Origin: Gemmatimonadota bacterium
GTDB lineage: Bacteria; Gemmatimonadota; Gemmatimonadetes; Longimicrobiales; Gaopeijiaceae
DNA length: 6,555 bases
NCBI GenBank assembly: GCA_015492755.1
Contig: WGEM01000069.1
Location: forward strand, 1-6,555
Direction: 5' to 3'
The notes under the pieces were generated by a model, which saw only the letters and a program-made list of their open reading frames with translations, made no database searches and was not told where the DNA came from. A program made the position numbers and the translations under genes. Shown here one piece after another: positions 1 through 5,502 of the stretch (positions are counted from its first letter, which is position 1; the number at the start of each line of letters is the position of its first letter).

Positions 1-1
1 C

Positions 2-436
2 CTCGGATGCAGGCTCCTGGATGTGGGAAAGCTGGTGGTTCCGGCGGCGTTGCTGAACCGGCCGGGCCGCCTCTCGCCGGAGGAACGGGATCAGATGCGG
101 GAACACGCCCGCGCGGGACGCCGGATTCTGGAGCCCCTCGTGGACGACGCCGACGCGCTGGCCGTGGTCCTCTGGCACCACGAGCGGTGGGACGGTCGAG
201 GGTACCCCGACGCACTGCCGGGTCCGGCGGTGCCCCTCGAGGCCCGCATCGCGGCAGTATGCGATGCGCTGGATGCCATGACCCATCCGCGGGCGTACCG
301 TCCGGCCCTACCGTGGAACCAGGTTCTGGACGAAATCCGGCGCGCCGCGGGTTCCGCCTACGATCCCGACGTGGTGGCCGCGGTGGACCGCGCCCGGGAC
401 GACCTGCACACCATCGTGACGCCCCCCCTTCCCTGA
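2..436 (+). CDS. HD-GYP domain protein, C-terminal part (runs off left edge), degenerate HD motif
   Basis: The reading frame is open to the left edge, so the N-terminus is missing; the GTG at 23 lies inside the conserved core and is not a credible start. The 144 visible residues follow the HD-GYP order: LLDVGK at fragment residues 5-10 (family consensus LLHD-I/L-GK), NRPGRLSPEE, a conserved His at 35 (REHARAG), HHERWDGRGYP at 59-69, and CDALDAM at 87-93. HD-GYP proteins are metal-dependent phosphodiesterases that open cyclic-di-GMP. Here the second-sphere and GYP residues are present, but the histidine of the HD pair is Leu6, with Asp7 kept. Loss of one metal ligand predicts reduced or absent catalysis, perhaps leaving a binding or regulatory role; this is inference. 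The stop at 434-436 lies 7 bases before the aminotransferase start, so the two genes are probably co-transcribed. Sensor or receiver domains may lie in the missing part. Family call firm, activity uncertain. Confidence 0.88.
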   Translation, partial: LGCRLLDVGKLVVPAALLNRPGRLSPEERDQMREHARAGRRILEPLVDDADALAVVLWHHERWDGRGYPDALPGPAVPLEARIAAVCDALDAMTHPRAYRPALPWNQVLDEIRRAAGSAYDPDVVAAVDRARDDLHTIVTPPLP

Positions 437-443
437 GCTGACG

Positions 444-1610
444 ATGTCCGTCCGAACCGCACGGCGCACCGAGACGTTCTCCGAATCCGTCATCCGCGAG
501 ATGACGCGTGTGGCGCGCCAACATGACGCCATCAACCTCGCGCAGGGCTTTCCAGACTTCCCCGCTCCGGCGCCCCTCAAGGACGCCGCGTGCCGGGCCA
601 TCCAGGCGGACGTGAACCAGTACGCCATCACATGGGGGACACCGAACCTGCGTGAGGCCTTGAGTGCGAAGTACCGGGGCTTCTACGGCCTGGACGTGGA
701 TCCCGAACGTGAGATCACCGTCACCTGTGGAGCCACCGAAGCGATGGCGGCGGTGATGCTGGCGCTGGTGGATCCCGGGGACGAGGTCATCGTCCTGGAG
801 CCCTTCTACGAGAACTACGGTCCCGACGCCGTCCTCTGTGAGGCCCGGCCGCGCTTCCTCCCCCTGGATCCCCCGGGATTCCGGCTGGACCCCGACGCAC
901 TGCGTGCCCTGGTGGGGCCGAAAACCCGCGCCATCGTGCTGAACACGCCCAACAATCCCACCGGGCGCGTCTTCGGGCGGGACGAGTTACAGGCGGTGGC
1001 CGACGTGTGTCTTCATCACGATCTCGTCGCCATCACCGACGAAATCTACGAGCATATCATCTACGAGGGGCGGCATCACGTGCTGGCGACCTTCGACGGA
1101 ATGCGCGAACGGACGGTGGTGGTGAGCGGACTCTCCAAGACCTTTTCCGTCACCGGATGGCGCGTGGGCACCGTGGTGGCCCCGCCCGCCCTCACCTCCG
1201 CCATCCGCAAGGTGCACGACTTCCTCACCGTAGGGGCGCCGGCGCCGCTCCAGGAGGCGTGCGCCGCCGGGCTCCGGGAGCTAGGCACCGCATACTACGA
1301 CACCATGGTGGAGGAGTACCGCGCGCGCCGGGAGGTCCTGGTCACGGCGCTGCGTGACGCCGGCTTCGGCTGCCAGGCGCCGCAGGGGGCGTATTACGTG
1401 CTGGCGGATTTCAGTGCACTCTCCGGGGAGGACGATACGGCCTTCGCCCGGAGGATGGCGCGCGAGGGGGGCGTGGCCACCGTGCCGGGATCTTCCTTCT
1501 TCAGCGTGCCGGAACGAGGGCACTCGCTGGTGCGCTTCGCCTTCTGCAAGCAACTCCCCACACTCCGGGAAGCCGCCGACCGCCTGAGGGCGTTCGCGGC
1601 TCGGGGGTAG
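444..1610 (+). CDS. PLP-dependent aminotransferase, class I/II (fold type I)
   Basis: A complete 388-residue protein, the usual length for class I aminotransferases. It transfers an amino group between an amino acid and a 2-oxo acid in the cytoplasm using pyridoxal phosphate. Visible landmarks: the N-terminal signature ESVIREMTRVA and NLAQGFPDFP (31-40), GATEAM (96-101) at the phosphate-binding turn, NTPNNPTG (167-174) with the conserved Asn171, ITDEIYE (197-203) with Asp199 and Tyr202, SGLSKTFSVTGWR (228-240) with Schiff-base Lys232, and Arg364 in VRFAFCK as the likely substrate carboxylate ligand. The NLAQGFPDFP opening and the SKTFSVTGWR lysine loop resemble the kynurenine aminotransferase / methionine aminotransferase (YbdL) / actinobacterial DapC branch; substrate cannot be decided from sequence alone. 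The ATG at 444 fits the family N-terminus, although the Shine-Dalgarno sequence is weak. It follows the HD-GYP gene by 7 bases and ends 4 bases from the convergent HD-GYP gene. All catalytic residues are present. Confidence 0.95.
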   Translation: MSVRTARRTETFSESVIREMTRVARQHDAINLAQGFPDFPAPAPLKDAACRAIQADVNQYAITWGTPNLREALSAKYRGFYGLDVDPEREITVTCGATEAMAAVMLALVDPGDEVIVLEPFYENYGPDAVLCEARPRFLPLDPPGFRLDPDALRALVGPKTRAIVLNTPNNPTGRVFGRDELQAVADVCLHHDLVAITDEIYEHIIYEGRHHVLATFDGMRERTVVVSGLSKTFSVTGWRVGTVVAPPALTSAIRKVHDFLTVGAPAPLQEACAAGLRELGTAYYDTMVEEYRARREVLVTALRDAGFGCQAPQGAYYVLADFSALSGEDDTAFARRMAREGGVATVPGSSFFSVPERGHSLVRFAFCKQLPTLREAADRLRAFAARG

Positions 1611-1614
1611 CCCT

Positions 1615-2901
1615 TCAACCCTCGGACGCGGGATCGCCGCCGCTCCGCTCCGGAGGAGCGGTCTTCCCCTCGCCCGTGTCGACGGCGATGTCCGCCTCCC
1701 CGGGCTCTTCGGCGCCGCCCCCCAACCGTACCTCCGGGTCGTCGGCGGGGACCTCCGCCACCCGGTCCTCCCACTTCCGCATCATCTGGACGAACGCCAG
1801 GGCGATGTCCTTGTCGAACTCGGGGCCGGCCCCTTCCTCGATGATCTTCAGCGCGCGCTGAGTGGGCCACGCCTCCCGGTACGGACGATGCGTGCGAAGC
1901 GCGTCGAAGACGTCGCAGACGTGTACCAGGTTACTGGCCTGGTGGCAGCTCCGCTCATAGTGGAGAGAGGGATACCCGCCACCATCGATGCGGATGTGGT
2001 GCTCGTAGGCCACCACCGCCGCCATGTCCAGGTGCTCCTCGGTCTCCAGGATGATCCGGGCACCCTCGACGGTGTGACTGTTCATCACCAGGCGCTCCTC
2101 GTCGGTGAGCTTGCCCGGCTTGTTCAGGATCTCCGTCGGGATCCGCACCTTTCCGAGGTCATGAAGGAGTCCGGCGATCCCGAAGGCCCGAACCTCCCGG
2201 GGAGAGAGACCCAGGTATTCCGCCAGCGCCATGGTGAGCACCGCGACGTTGAGCGTGTGCGTCACGGTGTACTGGTCGAATTCCTTCAGGCGGAGGAGTG
2301 GGATCACATAGGCCTGGTCACCGTGCATTGCCACCGAGAGGGAGCGAATGGTGGCCTCCGCCTCCAGGAGCCGGAGCTTGCGGGTGTCCCGCAGCTCCTC
2401 ATGGAGCCACTGGATGCTCTCCACCTCTTCCCGGAGCGAGTAGTGCAGCGTCGCGGTGGCCAGCGACCCGCCGTGCCCCGGTGTGTCCGCCTCCTCCATG
2501 CCCCGGACCGTCACCTGTCCGTAGCGGATGTTGGAGGGGCGACCCTGCCTGACCTCGGCGGTGGAGGTGGGCTCCCCCGTGACGCGGATGTGCAGCTCCT
2601 CCAGGAACGCCTCGAAGTCGTCGCGTGTCACCAGATCCAGAAACTCCAGGCGCTGCACGCCCGCGTTGGCGAAGCGAAGGCTCCAGTCCCAGTGCGCCAG
2701 CTCGCGCAGTGGGCGATTCTGGAAGATGATCTCGTCCGCCAGGAAGGTGAACGTACAGCGGGGGGTCTCGTTCTGGAGGTCCGCCAGACTCTGATACACG
2801 CCGTCGATGGCCCGCTCCCGGGCGGGATGGCCCTCCTCGTACAGCGTCATGGTGGCCATGATCTTGGCCAGCCCGGTGAGGAAGCGCGCCGCCGGGCTCA
2901 T
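1615..2901 (-). CDS. HD-GYP domain phosphodiesterase with GHP-type N-terminal domain
   Basis: 428 residues from the ATG at 2901. The open frame extends to 3006, but the 2901 start is chosen because it forms an ATGA overlap with the upstream stop and has a strong ribosome site. Residues 1-105 form an N-terminal domain (FLTGLAKIM, then YEEGHP at 21-26) resembling the N-terminus of the upstream HEAT protein. Residues about 155-195 look helical, possibly a linker. The HD-GYP domain covers about 200-375: His215 (TVTHTLNVA), His247-Asp248 (GLLHDLGK), NKPGKLTDEER (260-270), His276, His301-His302, DGGGYP (306-311), and DVFDAL (330-335). The expected metal ligands are all present, so cyclic-di-GMP (or related dinucleotide) hydrolysis in the cytoplasm is likely. 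One deviation is Ile303 where HHE is usual. The tail from about 384 is acidic and rich in Gly and Pro, probably disordered. No membrane segment or receiver domain is visible. The gene is second in a two-gene operon and ends 4 bases from the aminotransferase stop. Confidence 0.94.
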   Translation of the reverse strand: MSPAARFLTGLAKIMATMTLYEEGHPARERAIDGVYQSLADLQNETPRCTFTFLADEIIFQNRPLRELAHWDWSLRFANAGVQRLEFLDLVTRDDFEAFLEELHIRVTGEPTSTAEVRQGRPSNIRYGQVTVRGMEEADTPGHGGSLATATLHYSLREEVESIQWLHEELRDTRKLRLLEAEATIRSLSVAMHGDQAYVIPLLRLKEFDQYTVTHTLNVAVLTMALAEYLGLSPREVRAFGIAGLLHDLGKVRIPTEILNKPGKLTDEERLVMNSHTVEGARIILETEEHLDMAAVVAYEHHIRIDGGGYPSLHYERSCHQASNLVHVCDVFDALRTHRPYREAWPTQRALKIIEEGAGPEFDKDIALAFVQMMRKWEDRVAEVPADDPEVRLGGGAEEPGEADIAVDTGEGKTAPPERSGGDPASEG

Positions 2902-4964
2902 GCGTCGGCCTCTTTCCTGCCGGCCAGCACGGCACCCCGGAGATCGGGGTCCCTGGAGCGCTCCGCCGTCGCCAGGACCTCCTCCACGTCCTCGCGACCC
3001 GACCACCGGAGCGCCAGGACCCGCACCGCCTCCAGCAGCACGGAGGAGGTGGGGTGTAGACGCGGCTTGCCCAGCAGCGTTTTACCCGCCACCACCAGCT
3101 CCAGGAGCGCCATACGAGCCAGCGGCTGGTCCGTCCCGGCGAGGCAGCGCACCGCCAGCGCACGGATCTCGGGTGACCGTTTGTCGGAACGGATCACCTT
3201 GTTCACCAGCGTACCCACCGCTGCCGCGGGAATACGCTCCTGGATCTGGAGCAATGCCATACGAACCATGCGCTCGTCGTCGTCGGAGAGCGCCTGCACC
3301 AGCGCTTCGTCCCGGATGGGTGAGCCGGGCCGCATGGCCAGGGGCAGCGCCTCGCGTCGGACGCGGTGATCATCGTGTTTCAGGAAAGGGCGCGGATCGA
3401 ATTCCTCGGGAAGCTCCTCCAGGCGGCTGAGAAGCGCCAGCATGTTCCGTTTCACGAACCAGCGGTGATCCTCCAGTCGCTCCAGTGCCCTCTCCGGCAC
3501 CTGCGGCCCGAGGCGCGGAAGCAGATCGAACACCCTCCTGCGCACCGCCCGGGAATCGGACTCCGCCAGGACGTCCAAAAGGGGATCGATGGCGGCTTCC
3601 CCCATCTCCTGGACGAGGCGTTCCAGCGATTCTGCATCCACGTGTCCGGCGCCGAGAATCTTGCGGAACTGCACCGGACTGGTGAGGAGCTCGCGGATCC
3701 GGCGCGCCGCGTCCGAGTCCGCCGGCGCCGCATCCAGCAGCTCCAGGACGCGTGCCGTGCCTCCCTCACGGATCAGATCCATCACGGCCTTGCGCACCGT
3801 GGGGCCGAAGACGTCGATCTCCAGAGCCATCTGAACCAGGCGCTCGGCACCGGTGAGTGCCTCCCCCGGTTCGGGCGAACTGAGGATGGGTGAGGCCACC
3901 GCCATCCGGTCCAGGACCGTGGTGTACGCCTCCGGATTGGGATCGGCCAGCTCCCAGTCGGCCAGCAGTCGTTCGATGTTTTCTCGCAGCGCGGTGTCCG
4001 CTTCCGACCGGGAGGGTCCGACGGCGCCCGCGGCGTGCCGCGAGAGCTTGGTGAGGAGCCGGGTCATGGATGTGGAGATCGTCTGCTCCGTGGACGCGGC
4101 GGCTGCCTCCACCATCTTCATGACGGCGTCCACCGCCAGACTCTGGTTGGCGTCCAGGAGGAACCGGCGGCCCTCGGGGTCCCGCGCACTGAAGCGCATG
4201 ATCCGTTGCAACGCGCGGTCGTCCAGGGACTGAACCAGCTGCGAGACGCGGGCGCGGATCCGCTCCGCCTCCCGACCCCGTGCGCCCTTCAGTTCTGCGG
4301 CGAGCTGCTGGAGGTAGCCGGCGATGACCTTGTCGTACGCCTCGTCACGAGCGTGCGAGGCGATGCCCGCAGCCACGTCGCCGGCGTCCGGCGGTTCCTC
4401 ACCCTCGGGGAGGGCCTCCGCCGACAACGCGGCTTGCGCCAGACTCAGCCAGAGCTGGGACACGCGCTCCGCACCGGCCTCCGCCGCCCCACCCAGCGTG
4501 AGCGCCTCGTAGCCGATGGGGTGCAACTCGATGTGCTCCCAGGTGGGAACGTCGCCACCTTCACGCATCCCGAGGGGTACCGCGTCGCGACCAGGATCCT
4601 CCGCCAGGGATTCCAGCAACGACGCGATCTCCGGCGCGGTGACGCCGAACTCGAAGACCACCGCCCCCAGCTGATGGTCATGGAGCTTCCGGGCCAGCTC
4701 GGAGAGGACCGGATGCTTCTGTTCCGTCGCCACGCCTTCGATGATGAGCTGCCTGGCGGCGACGCCGATGGACAGGGTCCGGCGCGCCTGCAGGATGTCG
4801 GCCAGACGCGCGATGATGCTCTCCACGATGGGATCCAGCGACGGATGCCCGGACGGGTACATGGAAAACCGGTGCACTCCGATGGAGAGCTCCACCAGGA
4901 ATTCGGAGAGCTCCTTCGACAGGGTCGCGCGCGCGGGGGCGGCAGGCGCAGCGGTCTCGGTCAC
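2898..4964 (-). CDS. HEAT-repeat protein with GHP-type N-terminal domain, first gene of HD-GYP operon
   Basis: 688 residues, starting at a GTG at 4964; no better upstream start is seen in frame across the short divergent spacer, and the Shine-Dalgarno sequence is weak, so the start is moderately certain. After an Ala/Pro-rich leader, residues 20-120 form a domain with FLVEL and MYPSGHP (35-41) that aligns with the start of the downstream HD-GYP protein. Residues 165-350 are mostly predicted helix with no family I recognise. From about 375 to 685 the protein is a chain of helical pairs of HEAT type, clearest at 445-484, 487-515, 524-545 and 550-576, with the typical pattern of Asp/Arg turns (for example DDHRVRREAL, 531-540). 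HEAT arrays are protein-binding scaffolds. No signal peptide or membrane helix is visible, so it is probably cytoplasmic. Its stop overlaps the HD-GYP start by four bases, which suggests a physical or regulatory partnership with that protein. A catalytic function is not evident. Confidence 0.9.
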   Translation of the reverse strand: MTETAAPAAPARATLSKELSEFLVELSIGVHRFSMYPSGHPSLDPIVESIIARLADILQARRTLSIGVAARQLIIEGVATEQKHPVLSELARKLHDHQLGAVVFEFGVTAPEIASLLESLAEDPGRDAVPLGMREGGDVPTWEHIELHPIGYEALTLGGAAEAGAERVSQLWLSLAQAALSAEALPEGEEPPDAGDVAAGIASHARDEAYDKVIAGYLQQLAAELKGARGREAERIRARVSQLVQSLDDRALQRIMRFSARDPEGRRFLLDANQSLAVDAVMKMVEAAAASTEQTISTSMTRLLTKLSRHAAGAVGPSRSEADTALRENIERLLADWELADPNPEAYTTVLDRMAVASPILSSPEPGEALTGAERLVQMALEIDVFGPTVRKAVMDLIREGGTARVLELLDAAPADSDAARRIRELLTSPVQFRKILGAGHVDAESLERLVQEMGEAAIDPLLDVLAESDSRAVRRRVFDLLPRLGPQVPERALERLEDHRWFVKRNMLALLSRLEELPEEFDPRPFLKHDDHRVRREALPLAMRPGSPIRDEALVQALSDDDERMVRMALLQIQERIPAAAVGTLVNKVIRSDKRSPEIRALAVRCLAGTDQPLARMALLELVVAGKTLLGKPRLHPTSSVLLEAVRVLALRWSGREDVEEVLATAERSRDPDLRGAVLAGRKEADA
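2909..2918 (-). promoter_or_regulatory. Shine-Dalgarno site of the HD-GYP gene, inside the HEAT-repeat gene
   Basis: Read on the minus strand the site is AGGAAAGAGG, followed by 7 bases and the ATG at 2901. It is the best ribosome site among the gene starts in this window and lies within the last codons of the HEAT-repeat gene. Together with the ATGA stop/start overlap it decides the start of the HD-GYP gene against the longer frame from 3006 and supports translational coupling. Confidence 0.7.
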
Positions 4965-5049
4965 GCTCGATTCAGGAAGGGTTCGGGGGACGGCTCCACC
5001 AACATACCTTTTCCGGCGATTTCCCGCGACGAACCACGGACGGAACGGA
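4965..5049. promoter_or_regulatory. Divergent intergenic spacer, probable promoters of the HEAT/HD-GYP operon and the zinc-ribbon gene
   Basis: This 85-base spacer is the only stretch in the window between divergently transcribed genes, so promoters for both directions should lie here or just inside the genes. It contains the most AT-rich patch nearby (about 5001-5023). On the minus strand, TATGTT at 5006-5001 could be a -10 box about 36 bases before the GTG start, but no good -35 element stands at the right distance. No convincing plus-strand promoter or operator palindrome is visible. The location is supported by gene arrangement; the individual boxes are not. Confidence 0.35.
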
Positions 5050-5481
5050 ATGACAACGACGGATCCAGGGAGTCCCTCGCAGGAGCCTGGGCGCTACGCC
5101 GCACGTCTCCAGGCCTTCGGCTACCCCACGACACCGGCGGAGGCGCGGGTGCTGGAGCGGCCGCGCGCCTGGCGCGTACGGGGCGCTGCCCTCCGCATCG
5201 CCGGAGGGCTGGCGGTGGCACCGTTGCTGGCCCTGGTCCCTCCGCACGCACCCTGGGCGCTGGGGGCGCTGGGGGTGGGCGTGCTCCTGGCGCGCCGCCG
5301 GTGGCAGGAGGACTATACCCTGGTGGATCTCGAGGGTGCGTGCCCCGTCTGCGGGGCCGCACTCCGCCCGCCGCGGGGCAGGCTCCAGCACCCTCACCCC
5401 GTCACCTGCGAGGCCTGCCACCATCAGGCTACGCTCCGGGTGGACGGACTGGATTCCCCGCCGGGTCCGTCATCCGGCTGA
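5050..5481 (+). CDS. small two-helix membrane protein with C-terminal zinc ribbon, function unknown
   Basis: 143 residues from the ATG at 5050, preceded by a purine-rich but imperfect ribosome site (GGAACGGA directly before the ATG). The frame is open further upstream, but that part is antisense to the HEAT gene and its composition does not continue a protein family. The N-terminal 40 residues are soluble. Two hydrophobic segments follow, about 44-63 and 66-82, with a Pro-Pro-His turn between them and an Arg-rich stretch (ARRRW, 81-85) after the second, which suggests a hairpin with both ends in the cytoplasm. The C-terminus holds CPVC (98-101) and CEAC (120-123) separated by 18 residues, a zinc-ribbon pattern. 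I do not recognise the family. It is transcribed away from the HEAT/HD-GYP operon and converges on the permease gene with 21 bases between stops. That the frame is a real gene is supported by the cysteine pairs, the membrane hairpin and its fit between neighbours. Confidence 0.75.
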   Translation: MTTTDPGSPSQEPGRYAARLQAFGYPTTPAEARVLERPRAWRVRGAALRIAGGLAVAPLLALVPPHAPWALGALGVGVLLARRRWQEDYTLVDLEGACPVCGAALRPPRGRLQHPHPVTCEACHHQATLRVDGLDSPPGPSSG

Positions 5482-5502
5482 GGCTCGGCACCCGCAACCT
5501 CC

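Noticed and set aside
7..441. Open frame of 144 codons in the frame next to the left-edge HD-GYP fragment
   Set aside because: The sequence is low-complexity Gly/Arg/Pro, while the overlapping frame carries the NRPGRL, HHERWDGRGYP and CDALDAM motifs.
1645..1661. Perfect 7-bp stem with 3-base loop (CCGCTCC, GGA, GGAGCGG) 35 bases after the aminotransferase stop
   Set aside because: It is placed well for a terminator, but only TCTTCCCCT follows on the plus strand and no T run on the minus strand. It also lies in coding sequence of the opposite gene, where such GC-rich inverted repeats arise by chance. It remains a weak candidate only.
2399..3163. Minus-strand frame of 254 codons overlapping the HEAT/HD-GYP junction
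   Set aside because: It is an alternative frame of the same strand, rich in Trp, Arg and Gly, with no motif; both real genes occupy the other frames.
1888..3369. Long plus-strand open frame (493 codons) opposite the HD-GYP and HEAT genes
   Set aside because: It is antisense to two genes with clear domain motifs and its translation lacks recognisable motifs. Long antisense frames are expected at this GC content.
5460..5478. GCCGG/CCGGC 5-bp inverted repeat at the end of the zinc-ribbon gene
   Set aside because: The stem is short, the loop is 9 bases and no T run follows, so it is not a supportable terminator.
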